Of a stretch of 64,000 nucleotides of DNA, positions 46,988 to 56,931 are shown piece by piece (the stretch's first letter is position 1; every line of letters starts with the position of its first letter). The notes below the pieces were generated by a model, which ran no database searches, was not told the origin of the DNA, and worked only from the letters and a program-made list of their open reading frames with translations. Source of the stretch: Oscillospiraceae bacterium (GTDB taxonomy: Bacteria > Bacillota > Clostridia > Oscillospirales > Oscillospiraceae); the NCBI GenBank assembly GCA_015068425.1, contig SVKK01000001.1, positions 104,830 through 168,829 on the forward strand, given 5' to 3'. The translations under genes were made by a program, and so were the position numbers.

Positions 46988-47599
46988 TTATTTCTTCATC
47001 ATCTTTTTATCGAACTCGGGGTTATAGGCATAGAAGTTTTTCTTATTGAGGGTGTCCTTTACATTCTCCAAGGCCTCGCCGAAGCGCTGGAAATGGACAA
47101 TTTCCCTCTGGCGGAGGAAGCGGATGGGGTCGAGCACATCCGGGTCATCCACAAGGCGGATGATATTATCATAGGTGGTGCGGGCCTTCTGCTCCGCCGC
47201 CATATCCTCGTGGAGGTCGGTGATGGCATCGCCCTTGCTCTGGAACACGGTGGCGGAGAAGGGTGTGCCGCTTGCAGCCTGAGGCCAGAGAGCCAGAGTA
47301 TGGTCGACGAAATAAGGCTCAAAGCCCTGTGCCTTTATCTGCTCAATTGTCAGATCCTTGGTGAGCTGATGGATAATGGCGCAGACGATTTCCATATGGC
47401 TCAGCTCCTCCGTGCCCACATCCGTCAAAAGACCGGCAACATCACGCCAAGGCATGGAATAGCGCTGGCTGAGGTAACGCTGGCTGGCGGCAAGCTCGCC
47501 GTCGGGTCCGCCAAACTGGCTGATGATAATTTTTGCCGCCCTTGCGTCGGGGCGCTTTATCTTTACCGGGTACTGAAGGCGTTTTTCATAACTCCACAT
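46988..47599 (-). CDS. cotJC: Spore coat / manganese-catalase-like protein CotJC
   Basis: MWSYEKRLQYPVKIKRPDARAAKIIISQFGGPDGELAASQRYLSQRYSMP...GTEELSHMEIVCAIIHQL. Confidence 0.9.
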   Translation of the reverse strand: MWSYEKRLQYPVKIKRPDARAAKIIISQFGGPDGELAASQRYLSQRYSMPWRDVAGLLTDVGTEELSHMEIVCAIIHQLTKDLTIEQIKAQGFEPYFVDHTLALWPQAASGTPFSATVFQSKGDAITDLHEDMAAEQKARTTYDNIIRLVDDPDVLDPIRFLRQREIVHFQRFGEALENVKDTLNKKNFYAYNPEFDKKMMKK

Positions 47600-47602
47600 A
47601 CT

Positions 47603-47854
47603 TTAGCACTCCTTTTCCCAAGGCCAGGCGGTCTGCACCCAGTTCCATTTATCCGTTCCGCCGGCTCTGTAGGCCTCCATCGGACCGAACTGGGACTCAT
47701 AGCTTTCAAGAAGCTTCTCCCTCTTTTTCCTCAGCTCACGGAAGGCGCTGAGGGCCTCCTTGTCGCAGGGGTGGGTATCCAGAAAAAGCCTCAGCTCATC
47801 CATTGTGAAGCTAACACGGGCAATTTCCCTTTCCAAAGCGCGCTTATTCATCAT
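47603..47854 (-). CDS. cotJB: Spore coat protein CotJB
   Basis: SFTMDELRLFLDTHPCDKEALSAF...WNWVQTAWPWEKEC. Confidence 0.85.
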   Translation of the reverse strand: MMNKRALEREIARVSFTMDELRLFLDTHPCDKEALSAFRELRKKREKLLESYESQFGPMEAYRAGGTDKWNWVQTAWPWEKEC

Positions 47855-48008
47855 ATCTGCGGCACTCCTTTCCCTCGAAGGGCAGGTAAAGCTCATCGAA
47901 CATGGTGCCTCTTTCAAGAGCCACCTCGGGAGGATAAAGCTTTTGGAACTCCTGCATAGGCACACTGGCTATTGCCAGCGGCAGTTCCTCGCAATAAGGT
48001 CTTTCCAT
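47844..48008 (-). CDS. cotJA: Spore coat-associated protein CotJA
   Basis: MERPYCEELPLAIASVPMQEFQKLYPPEVALERGTMFDELYLPFEGKECRR. Confidence 0.8.
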   Translation of the reverse strand: MERPYCEELPLAIASVPMQEFQKLYPPEVALERGTMFDELYLPFEGKECRRYDE

Positions 48009-48504
48009 ATATTTCTCCTTTTCAGAAAACAAAGTCATAGGCGAGGGCTTCTCCCCTCTCTCCATATTATGACTTCGCCTCCGGAATGGTAACCGCGGGC
48101 GGAAAGCTCTGTGACCGGAACGGTCAAAACCGTTCCCTACAAACAAGAACGAGGCAAAATCCCGGTGGCGCCGAACAGGCACCAAAAAGCAGCAGCGTCC
48201 CGAGCGGAAATCGAGGGATGCACACTAAAATTCAGGCTCTGATTATGTGGCAGAATGTATTTTCTCGCAGCACACCGAGGGAGTTTCCAAAGAGGGGCAC
48301 TGAACGCCCCTCTTTGGTGGACTTTTCTTTCCATATTCTTTTCGGACACACGAAAAGAATATGGCCGTCGGAGACAACAATCCCTCCGTCTTTTGCCTGC
48401 GGCAAAATCCACCTCCCTCGTCAGAGGGAGGCTTTGAGCGCAATGTGGGCAGCCTTCAGGGTTTGTAGCAACAAAAAAGAGACGCATTAAGCGTCTCTTT
48501 TAAT

Positions 48505-48681
48505 TTATCGGGCATCTTCCGCCACTTCAATTATTCCATTTTCCTTTTCAAACTCTCTTATGCACTTATGAATAAGATGGAGCACCTGTTTATTTATAGA
48601 GCGGCCTTCATATTCGGCAATATATTTGAGCTTATAATGTGTATCACCGTCAAATCGAAGTCCAAGATGCTTTTGTTCCAT
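48505..48681 (-). CDS. Arc/RHH-like DNA-binding protein
   Basis: MEQKHLGLRFDGDTHYKLKYIAEYEGRSINKQVLHLIHKCIREFEKENGIIEVAEDAR; not in supplied track. Confidence 0.65.
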   Translation of the reverse strand: MEQKHLGLRFDGDTHYKLKYIAEYEGRSINKQVLHLIHKCIREFEKENGIIEVAEDAR

Positions 48682-48799
48682 ACAGCGCCTCCATATACTT
48701 ATTTTAAGTTCACTTTAAGTTGATTTTATGAAATTTAAGCGATATAATCCTTAAAGTGTACTTATTCTAAGTACACAATCTTTTGGGGAGTTGGATTAT

Positions 48800-49003
48800 A
48801 TGACTAATAACAAAGAAATGGATCATTCTGCCGCTCTCGCGTGCCTTGATGCGTACATCTTCCTCCGTGATAAAAGCGAAGAAGCACTGTCCTTGCTTCG
48901 TGAAAACAAGGGAGAGGAGGCTGAGAGAAAACTGGCTTTTGCCCTCAGCTTTTCCCGTCTGCTTTATAACGGAGCCTGCGATATGTCCGCCATTGCGGAC
49001 TAA
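48800..49003 (+). CDS. Small helical protein of unknown function
   Basis: MTNNKEMDHSAALACLDAYIFLRDKSEEALSLLRENKGEEAERKLAFALSFSRLL...; divergent from RHH gene. Confidence 0.5.
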   Translation: MTNNKEMDHSAALACLDAYIFLRDKSEEALSLLRENKGEEAERKLAFALSFSRLLYNGACDMSAIAD

Positions 49004-49113
49004 TCATTTTCCTGCATTTTTTCCTTTTCAAACCCTTACGAAGGTGGTATAATATTTTTTAATGTATAATGTCATTTTTGCGGCAAATTTCCCCAAAATT
49101 TGCTCCGCAAGCC

Positions 49114-49143
49114 TTGACAAAAAGCCCTTTGAGATTGTATAAT
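49114..49143 (+). promoter_or_regulatory. Promoter of pyr operon
   Basis: TTGACA-18-TATAAT. Confidence 0.8.
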
Positions 49144-49232
49144 ATCTCGATCTTTAAGGGCGGTACAGAGATGCCGACAAGACGTTGAAAAGCATATTCG
49201 CGGGATAGCTATGTCTATCTCCGGTTTTTGCA

Positions 49233-49263
49233 GTCTTGCGGGCATATACCGCAGGACTTTTTT
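49233..49263 (+). terminator. Leader terminator/attenuator before pyrC
   Basis: gtcttgcgg-gcatata-ccgcaggac then tttttt; 28 nt before pyrC ATG. Confidence 0.7.
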
Positions 49264-49290
49264 GTTTTATTCGGAAAGGAAGAGTGGGCT

Positions 49291-50550
49291 ATGTTCGATT
49301 CCAAAAACTTCGCAATAAAGGACATCAAGGTCTATGAAAACGGTGAACTGAGAACTTCCGCAGCGGTTATCCGCGGCGGTCATATTGAATTTGCCGACGA
49401 AATTTCCGATTCCTCCATCCCCGTTCTCGCCCTCAATGACGCTATATTGCTGCCCGGTTTCGCAGATGTGCATGTTCATCTGCGTGAGCCGGGTTTTTCT
49501 TATAAGGAGACCATACGCACGGGCACCGCAGCCGCAGCAGCCGGCGGCTACACCGCGGTTTGCTCCATGCCCAACCTAAACCCCGTTCCCGACTCCGCGG
49601 AAAACCTCCGCGCCCAGCTGGAGATCATAAATAGGGACGCCCTCATCCGGGTCTGCCCTTACGGCGCAATCACCGTGGGACAAAAGGGCGAGACTCTCGC
49701 CGCTCTTGAAGAGCTTGCCCCTAACGCCATTGCCTTTTCCGACGACGGCAAGGGAGTTCAAAGCGAGGACATGATGCGGGAAGCCATGCTCCGCGCCAAG
49801 ACTCTCGGCAAGATGATAGTTGCCCACTGCGAGGACGAAAGCCTTCTCCACGGCGGCTGCATCCACGACGGAGAGTATGCCCGCGCCCACTCCATTCCCG
49901 GAATTTGCTCCGAAAGCGAGTGGGGTCCCATCCAGCGGGACCTGAAGCTTGTTGAAGAGACCGGCTGCGCCTACCACGTATGCCACATCTCCACAAAAGA
50001 GAGTGTTCAGCTCATCCGGGAGGCCAAGGCAAAGGGTCTGGATGTAAGCTGCGAAACCGCTCCCCACTATTTGGTATTTTGCGACAATGAACTGCAGGAT
50101 TCCGGACGCTTCCGCATGAACCCCCCTATCCGCTCCGCCGAGGATCGGGATGCGCTCATAGAGGGAATTTTGGACGGCACCATAGATATGATAGCCACCG
50201 ACCATGCCCCCCACTCCGAGGAGGAAAAATCCCGGGGTCTTCGCGGAAGTCTCAACGGTATCATCGGTTTAGAGAGCGCCTTCCCCGTGATGTATACCCA
50301 CTTTGTGAAAACCGGACGCATGAGCCTTGAAAGGCTTATGGAGCTTATGGTCTACGCCCCTCGCCGCCGCTTCGGCATAGCCCTCGGCGTTGGCGATTTC
50401 GCCCTTTGGGAATTGGGCGAAAGCTATAGCTATGATCCCAAAACCACCCACGCCGGCAAGGGCACAAGCTCTCCCTTCGAGGGAATGGAGCTTTGGGGAC
50501 GCCACATCTTCACCGCCATGAACGGCGAGATAGTGGATTTCAAGAAGTAA
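49291..50550 (+). CDS. pyrC: Dihydroorotase
   Basis: DVHVHLREPGFSYKETIRTGTAAAAAGGYTAVCSMPN; ATDHAPHSEEEK. Confidence 0.95.
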   Translation: MFDSKNFAIKDIKVYENGELRTSAAVIRGGHIEFADEISDSSIPVLALNDAILLPGFADVHVHLREPGFSYKETIRTGTAAAAAGGYTAVCSMPNLNPVPDSAENLRAQLEIINRDALIRVCPYGAITVGQKGETLAALEELAPNAIAFSDDGKGVQSEDMMREAMLRAKTLGKMIVAHCEDESLLHGGCIHDGEYARAHSIPGICSESEWGPIQRDLKLVEETGCAYHVCHISTKESVQLIREAKAKGLDVSCETAPHYLVFCDNELQDSGRFRMNPPIRSAEDRDALIEGILDGTIDMIATDHAPHSEEEKSRGLRGSLNGIIGLESAFPVMYTHFVKTGRMSLERLMELMVYAPRRRFGIALGVGDFALWELGESYSYDPKTTHAGKGTSSPFEGMELWGRHIFTAMNGEIVDFKK

Positions 50551-50586
50551 TTAATAAATTTTCCTATAGATAACGGAGGTAATACT

Positions 50587-53500
50587 ATGCCCAAGAGAAC
50601 AGACATCAAGAAGATTATGATTATCGGCTCCGGCCCCATCGTCATCGGTCAGGCCGCAGAGTTTGACTACGCCGGCACTCAGGCCTGCCTTGCCCTGAAG
50701 GAAGAGGGCTACGAGGTTGTTCTGGTCAACTCCAACCCCGCAACCATCATGACCGACACCACTATTGCGGACAAGGTTTATATGGAGCCCCTCACTTTGG
50801 AATATGTTGCCCGAATTATCCGCTATGAGCGTCCCGACGCCATTATCCCCGGCATCGGCGGTCAGACCGGTCTTAACCTTGCAATGCAGCTGGAAAAGAA
50901 GGGCATTCTCCGCGAGTGCCAGGTTGAGCTTCTGGGCACCAGCAGCACCAGCATTGAGCGCGCCGAGGACCGCGAGCTTTTCAAGGAGCTTTGCCAGGAG
51001 ATAGGCGAGCCCGTTATCCCTTCCGAAATCACCTATTCCATCGAGGAAGCCAAGGCTGCCGCAAACCGCATCGGCTATCCCGTTGTTCTCCGCCCCGCTT
51101 TCACTCTGGGCGGCACCGGCGGCGGCTTTGCCGATAACGATGCCCAGCTGGAGGAAATCGGTCTCAACGCCTTCAAGCTCTCCCCCGTTCATCAGGTTCT
51201 CATCGAGAAGTCTGTCAAGGGCTACAAGGAGATCGAGTTTGAGGTTATGCGCGACGGCAACGACCACGCCATCACCATCTGCGGCATGGAAAACATCGAC
51301 CCCGTCGGCGTTCACACCGGTGACAGTATCGTTGTGGCTCCCATTATGACCCTCAACGCCCACGACCTGAAGATGCTCAACGATTCCGCGCTCAAGATCA
51401 TCCGCTCCCTGAAAATCGCAGGCGGCTGCAACGTTCAGTTCGCCCTCAATCCCCACACCTCCGAGTACTTCCTCATTGAGGTTAACCCCCGCGTTTCCCG
51501 CTCCTCCGCTCTTGCCAGTAAGGCCAGCGGCTACCCCATCGCCCGCGTAACAGCCAAGATTGCCGTTGGTATGGCTCTGGAGGAAATTCCCCTTGCCAAC
51601 ACCAATGCAGCCTTTGAGCCCTATCTTGACTATGTTGTTGCCAAGCTGCCCCGCTTCCCCTTCGATAAGTTCACCTCCGCAAGCAACAAGCTGGGCACCC
51701 AGATGAAGGCCACCGGTGAGGTTATGGGCATTGGCTCCACTCTGGAGGAGGCTCTTCTCAAGTCCGTCCGCTCTCTGGAAATCGGCGTTTGCCACTTCCA
51801 TATGGCAAAGTTCGACGCTATGAGCAGCGAAGAGCTTTACACATACATCTCCGAGACCCGGGATGACAACATCTATGCAGTAACCGAGCTTTTCCGCCGT
51901 GGCGAGAGCGTTGAGAGCCTTTTCAAGGCAACCGCCATCACTCCCTACTTCCTTGAATCCTTCAAGCGCATCGCCCTTTTCGAAAAAACCGTTGCCAAAA
52001 ATGTTGGCAGCATTGAAGTTCTCCGCGAGGCCAAGGCTCTTGGCTTCTCCGATAAGTTCATTGCCCAGCTCTGGGGCTACGGCGAGATCGACATCTGGAA
52101 CATTCGCCGTGAAAATGGCATTCTCCCCGTCTTCCGCATGGTGGACACCTGCCACACCAACGCATACATTCCCTATTTCTACTCCAGCTACCACGGCGCA
52201 AACGCCTCCATCGTCACCGAAAAGGAAAAGCGCGTTGTGCTTGGCGCAGGTCCCATCCGCATCGGTCAGGGCGTTGAGTTCGACTATTCCACCGTCCACG
52301 CCGTCCAGACTATACGCGAGTCCGGCTACGAGGCAATTATCATAAACAATAACCCCGAAACCGTTTCCACCGACTATACCACCGCCGACAAGCTCTATTT
52401 CGAGCCCCTCACTCCCGAGGATGTTATGAATGTTCTCGTTTTTGAGGGCGCCTGGGATGTTATCGCATCTCTTGGCGGCCAGACTGCTATCAATCTGGCT
52501 CAGCCCCTTATGGAGCGTGATGTTAACATCATCGGCACCAATGTTGAGGCCATTGCCAACGCCGAGGACCGCGACCGCTTCGAGAAGATCCTCCGCGAGC
52601 TGAACATCCCCCAGAGTGCAGGCCGTGCAGTAACCAACATCGAAGACGGCGTGCGCGCCGCGGAGGAGGTTGGCTATCCCGTCCTTGTCCGCCCCAGCTT
52701 TGTTCTTGGCGGCCGCGCAATGGAGTTGGTTGCAAACGAGGAGCAGCTGCGCCACTATCTGAAGACCGCCGTTGAAATCGACGCGGACAAGCCTGTTCTT
52801 GTCGACCACTATATCCGCGGCAAGGAAGTGGAGGTTGATGCCATCTGCGACGGACGCAACGTCTTCGTTCCCGGCATTATGGAGCTTGTTGAGCGCACCG
52901 GCGTTCACTCCGGCGACTCCATCAGCGTTTATCCCCCCTTCTCTATCTCCAACAAGGTGAAGGGCACCATTCTGGGATACGCAAAGAAGCTGGGTCTGGG
53001 TCTCGGCATCGTTGGTCTTTACAACATTCAGTTCATCGTTGACGAAAACGACAACGTTTTCATCATTGAGGTTAACCCCCGCTCCTCCCGCACCGTCCCC
53101 TTCCTCAGCAAGGCCACCGGCTACTCCCTCGCCGATATCGCAACCAATGTTATTCTCGGCAAGAGCCTCAAGGAGCAGGGCATCTTTGACCTCTACCCCG
53201 AGGAGAAGAAGCGCTGGTATGTAAAGGTTCCCGTGTTCTCCTTCTCCAAGATTCACGGTCTGGACGCTTACCTCTCCCCCGAGATGAAGTCCACCGGCGA
53301 AGCTATCGGCTATGACGACAAGCTCTACCGCGCCTTCTACAAGGCTCTGCAGGCCTCCGGAATGGTTTTGCAGAACTACGGCACCGTCCTTGTAACCCTC
53401 GCAAATGAGGACAAGGAAGAGGGTCTCCCCCTTGTAAGACGCTTCTACAATCTTGGCTTCAACATTGAGGCAACCGCCGGCACCGCCAACTTCCTGCGCC

Positions 53501-53760
53501 AGCACGGCATTAAGACCCGTGTGCTGGGCAAGATCAGCGAGGGCTGCGACGATATTCTCAACCACATCCGTGCAGGCTACATCAGCTATATTATCAACAC
53601 CCGCGCCATCTTCTCCGGCGTCCACTATGATGACGGCGTTTCCATCCGCCGCGCTGCCGTTGAAAACGGCGTGACCACCTTCACCTCTCTGGACACCGTC
53701 GGAACTCTGCTGGATGTTCTTGAGGAGACCACCTTCACCGTTTCCACCATCGACACTTGA
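50587..53760 (+). CDS. carB: Carbamoyl-phosphate synthase large subunit
   Basis: MPKRTDIKKIMIIGSGPIVIGQAAEFDYAGTQACLALKEEGYEVVLVNSNPATIMTD; duplicated ATP-grasp halves. Confidence 0.97.
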   Translation: MPKRTDIKKIMIIGSGPIVIGQAAEFDYAGTQACLALKEEGYEVVLVNSNPATIMTDTTIADKVYMEPLTLEYVARIIRYERPDAIIPGIGGQTGLNLAMQLEKKGILRECQVELLGTSSTSIERAEDRELFKELCQEIGEPVIPSEITYSIEEAKAAANRIGYPVVLRPAFTLGGTGGGFADNDAQLEEIGLNAFKLSPVHQVLIEKSVKGYKEIEFEVMRDGNDHAITICGMENIDPVGVHTGDSIVVAPIMTLNAHDLKMLNDSALKIIRSLKIAGGCNVQFALNPHTSEYFLIEVNPRVSRSSALASKASGYPIARVTAKIAVGMALEEIPLANTNAAFEPYLDYVVAKLPRFPFDKFTSASNKLGTQMKATGEVMGIGSTLEEALLKSVRSLEIGVCHFHMAKFDAMSSEELYTYISETRDDNIYAVTELFRRGESVESLFKATAITPYFLESFKRIALFEKTVAKNVGSIEVLREAKALGFSDKFIAQLWGYGEIDIWNIRRENGILPVFRMVDTCHTNAYIPYFYSSYHGANASIVTEKEKRVVLGAGPIRIGQGVEFDYSTVHAVQTIRESGYEAIIINNNPETVSTDYTTADKLYFEPLTPEDVMNVLVFEGAWDVIASLGGQTAINLAQPLMERDVNIIGTNVEAIANAEDRDRFEKILRELNIPQSAGRAVTNIEDGVRAAEEVGYPVLVRPSFVLGGRAMELVANEEQLRHYLKTAVEIDADKPVLVDHYIRGKEVEVDAICDGRNVFVPGIMELVERTGVHSGDSISVYPPFSISNKVKGTILGYAKKLGLGLGIVGLYNIQFIVDENDNVFIIEVNPRSSRTVPFLSKATGYSLADIATNVILGKSLKEQGIFDLYPEEKKRWYVKVPVFSFSKIHGLDAYLSPEMKSTGEAIGYDDKLYRAFYKALQASGMVLQNYGTVLVTLANEDKEEGLPLVRRFYNLGFNIEATAGTANFLRQHGIKTRVLGKISEGCDDILNHIRAGYISYIINTRAIFSGVHYDDGVSIRRAAVENGVTTFTSLDTVGTLLDVLEETTFTVSTIDT

Positions 53761-53769
53761 GGTAAGCAA

Positions 53770-54501
53770 ATGAAACAGGGAATTTACACAATAAGCGAAA
53801 ACACCCGTCTCGCCGAGGGCATCTACCGCATGGTGCTCTCCGGCGACAGCTCCGCCTGCACCGCTCCCGGACAGTTCATCAATATTAAGCTGGATGGCTT
53901 TTATCTCCGCCGCCCCATATCCGTCTGCGATTGGGACGAGAGCAGCATCACCATTATCTACAAGGTTTTAGGACGGGGCACCGAGATGATGACTTCCCTC
54001 CCCCTTGGCACCGAGCTTGACGTGCTCACCGGTCTGGGCAACGGCTATGACCTGAGCAAAAGCGGTGATAAGCCCCTGCTCATAGGCGGCGGCGTTGGCA
54101 TCCCCCCTCTCTATAACGCCTGCAGACAGCTTATCGCCCAGGGCAAAAAGCCCACCGTTATTCTGGGCTTCAACTCCTCTGCCGATATGTTCTACGTTGA
54201 TGAGTTCGCCGCCCTTGGTGCGGATGTTCTCATAAGCTCCGCCGACGGCAGCGTTGGTGTGAAGGGCTTTGTAACAGATGTTATGAAGGATCTGGATTAC
54301 ACTTACTTCTATACCTGCGGCCCCACCGCTATGCTCAAGGCTATCGACGCCATTGCGAAAACCAGCGGCGAGCTGAGCTTTGAAGAGCGCATGGGCTGCG
54401 GCTTCGGCGCCTGCATGGGCTGCAGCTGCAAAACCAAGTATGGCAACAAGCGCATATGCAAGGACGGCCCCGTTCTGGTAAGGGAGGAGATAGTGTGGTA
54501 A
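53770..54501 (+). CDS. pyrK: Dihydroorotate dehydrogenase electron transfer subunit
   Basis: FAD/NAD-binding plus C-terminal MGCGFGACMGCSCKTKYGNKRICKDGPV [2Fe-2S] motif. Confidence 0.93.
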   Translation: MKQGIYTISENTRLAEGIYRMVLSGDSSACTAPGQFINIKLDGFYLRRPISVCDWDESSITIIYKVLGRGTEMMTSLPLGTELDVLTGLGNGYDLSKSGDKPLLIGGGVGIPPLYNACRQLIAQGKKPTVILGFNSSADMFYVDEFAALGADVLISSADGSVGVKGFVTDVMKDLDYTYFYTCGPTAMLKAIDAIAKTSGELSFEERMGCGFGACMGCSCKTKYGNKRICKDGPVLVREEIVW

Positions 54502-54636
54502 ACCCCACTATCTGATATAAAAAGCCCATCGCTCAGCCCTGCGGGCAAGAGGCGATGATGGCAAAAATCCCCCATTCTCGCCGGGGGAAATATAATAATT
54601 CTATTTATGCCGTACTCGCGGCAGAATGGAGGATTT

Positions 54637-55548
54637 ATGGTAAACACTAAAGTTAATCTCTCCGGCTGGGAGATAGATAACCCCGTTATCCCCGCCTCCG
54701 GCACCTTCGGCTATGGCTACGAATTTGCCGATATATATGACATAAACTGTCTGGGCAGCTTTTCCATCAAGGGCACAACACTTTCTCCCCGCTTCGGCAA
54801 CCCCACCCCACGCATTGCCGAATGCCAGCGCGGTCTTATAAACTCCGTTGGTCTTCAGAATCCCGGTGTTGAGGCCGTTATTGCCCACGAGCTGCCGGAG
54901 CTTAAAAAAGTTTTCAATAAAAAGGTCGTGGCCAATGTAAGCGGTTTCTCCATTGAGGAATACGCAAAAACCTGCGCCGCGCTGGACAAAGAGGAGCAGG
55001 TTGCCATTTTGGAGGTCAACATCTCCTGCCCCAATGTTCATAACGGAGGCATGGCCTTCGGCACCGACCCCATAGCAGCCGCGGAGGTAACCGCCGCCGT
55101 TAAGGAGGTCACCACCAAGCCTGTATATATGAAGCTGAGTCCCAATGTCACCGACATTGTTGCCATCGCCAAGGCCTGCGAGGAGGCCGGTGCCGACGGC
55201 ATCAGCATGATAAACACCCTTCTGGGCATGCGCATCGATCTGGGCAGCCGCAAGAGCGTTGTTGCCAACAAGATGGGCGGCTTCTCCGGTCCCGCCATCT
55301 TCCCCGTGGCTGTGAGAATGGTATATCAGGTATATGAGGCAGTTAAAGTTCCCATCATCGGCATGGGCGGCATCTCCACCGCCGAGGATGTTATTGAGAT
55401 GATGCTTGCAGGTGCCACCGCCATTGAAGTTGGCGCTGCAAACCTTGTTGACCCCTGCGCCTGCAAGGATATCATCACCTCTCTCCCCGCAGTTATGGAA
55501 AAATACAAAATCAAGATTCTCAGTGATATAATAGGAGGAGCTCACTAA
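54637..55548 (+). CDS. pyrD: Dihydroorotate dehydrogenase B catalytic subunit
   Basis: [16 protein letters not shown]...[15 protein letters not shown]. Confidence 0.95.
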   Translation: MVNTKVNLSGWEIDNPVIPASGTFGYGYEFADIYDINCLGSFSIKGTTLSPRFGNPTPRIAECQRGLINSVGLQNPGVEAVIAHELPELKKVFNKKVVANVSGFSIEEYAKTCAALDKEEQVAILEVNISCPNVHNGGMAFGTDPIAAAEVTAAVKEVTTKPVYMKLSPNVTDIVAIAKACEEAGADGISMINTLLGMRIDLGSRKSVVANKMGGFSGPAIFPVAVRMVYQVYEAVKVPIIGMGGISTAEDVIEMMLAGATAIEVGAANLVDPCACKDIITSLPAVMEKYKIKILSDIIGGAH

Positions 55549-56246
55549 TGGGTAAAGACGTAATCATCGCCTGCGACTTCGCTGGCAAACAGGAAACTCT
55601 GGATTTTCTCGCCAAGTTCGGCGAGGAGCGTCCCTTTGTTAAAATCGGCATGGAGCTTTATTACTCCGCAGGTCCCGATATCGTCCGCGAAATCAAGGCA
55701 AGAGGCCACAAGATCTTTCTGGACCTGAAGCTCCACGACATTCCCAACACCGTTAAAAAGGCAATGGCGGTTCTCTCCGGTCTGGATGTTGATATGACCA
55801 ACCTCCACGCCGCCGGCACCAAGGCTATGATGGAAGCCGCTCTCGAAGGTCTCACCCGTCCCGACGGCAGCCGTCCCCTTCTCATCGCCGTAACCCAGCT
55901 CACCTCCACCTCTCAGGAACGCATGGAAGCTGACCTTCTCATCGAAAAGCCTCTGGACGAGGTTGTTATGCACTACGCAAAGTGCGCAGCCGAGGCAGGT
56001 CTTGCCGGCGTTGTCTGCTCTCCTCTGGAGGCCGGCAAGGTTCACGAGGTATGCGGCGCAGACTTCGTCACCGTCACCCCCGGTGTCCGCTTCGCAGACG
56101 GCGATGTGGGCGACCAGGTTCGCGTAACCACCCCCGCCCGCGCAAAGGAGATCGGCTCCGATTACATCGTTGTTGGCCGTCCCATCACTGCCGCAGCTGA
56201 CCCCGTTGCTGCATGGAAGCGCTGCTGCGCAGAATTTATCGGTTAA
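55548..56246 (+). CDS. pyrF: Orotidine 5'-phosphate decarboxylase
   Basis: [26 protein letters not shown]. Confidence 0.95.
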   Translation: MGKDVIIACDFAGKQETLDFLAKFGEERPFVKIGMELYYSAGPDIVREIKARGHKIFLDLKLHDIPNTVKKAMAVLSGLDVDMTNLHAAGTKAMMEAALEGLTRPDGSRPLLIAVTQLTSTSQERMEADLLIEKPLDEVVMHYAKCAAEAGLAGVVCSPLEAGKVHEVCGADFVTVTPGVRFADGDVGDQVRVTTPARAKEIGSDYIVVGRPITAAADPVAAWKRCCAEFIG

Positions 56247-56270
56247 AAAATATATTTAAGAGGTATAGAT

Positions 56271-56903
56271 ATGAAAATCAAAATTGCAAAGGATCTTCTC
56301 AAAATCAAGGCTGTTTTCCTTCGTCCCGACGAGCCCTTCACCTGGGCCAGCGGCATCAAGAGCCCCATTTACTGCGATAACCGCCTGACCCTCTCCGACC
56401 ACGAGGTCAGACTGGATGTTGAGTCCGGAATTGCAGAAATCATCCGCGAGAATTACCCCGAAGCCGAAGTGCTTATGGGCACCTCCACCGCCGGTATTGC
56501 CCACGCCGCTATCACCTCCCACCTTATGGGTCTGCCCATGGGTTATGTCCGCGGCAGCGCCAAGGACCACGGACGCAACAACCGCATCGAGGGTAAGCTC
56601 CTCCCCGGTCAGAAGGTCGTAGTTGTTGAGGACCTTATCTCCACCGGCGGCAGCTGCATTGACGTTGTTGATGCGCTCCGCGAGGCAGGCGCCGAGGTTC
56701 TGGGTATCGCCAGCATCTTCACCTACGGTATGGCAAAGAGCGTTGAACGTCTTGCCGCAGCCAATGTTAAGAATGTCAGCCTCACCGACTTCGACACCAT
56801 TGTTGAAGTTGCAGCAGCCGACGGTTATATTGCCGAAACCGACAAAGCACGCCTTATCGCCTTCCGCAACAATCCCTCCGACGAGAGCTGGATTGGCAAG
56901 TAA
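56271..56903 (+). CDS. pyrE: Orotate phosphoribosyltransferase
   Basis: [30 protein letters not shown]. Confidence 0.95.
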   Translation: MKIKIAKDLLKIKAVFLRPDEPFTWASGIKSPIYCDNRLTLSDHEVRLDVESGIAEIIRENYPEAEVLMGTSTAGIAHAAITSHLMGLPMGYVRGSAKDHGRNNRIEGKLLPGQKVVVVEDLISTGGSCIDVVDALREAGAEVLGIASIFTYGMAKSVERLAAANVKNVSLTDFDTIVEVAAADGYIAETDKARLIAFRNNPSDESWIGK

Positions 56904-56931
56904 AAATCCCCGGATGGAAGGAGTCTTTGAA

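Noticed and set aside
50551-53769. 1072-aa minus-strand ORF opposite carB
   Set aside because: Antisense shadow of the carB coding frame caused by codon/GC bias; no recognisable domains, and carB is unmistakable.
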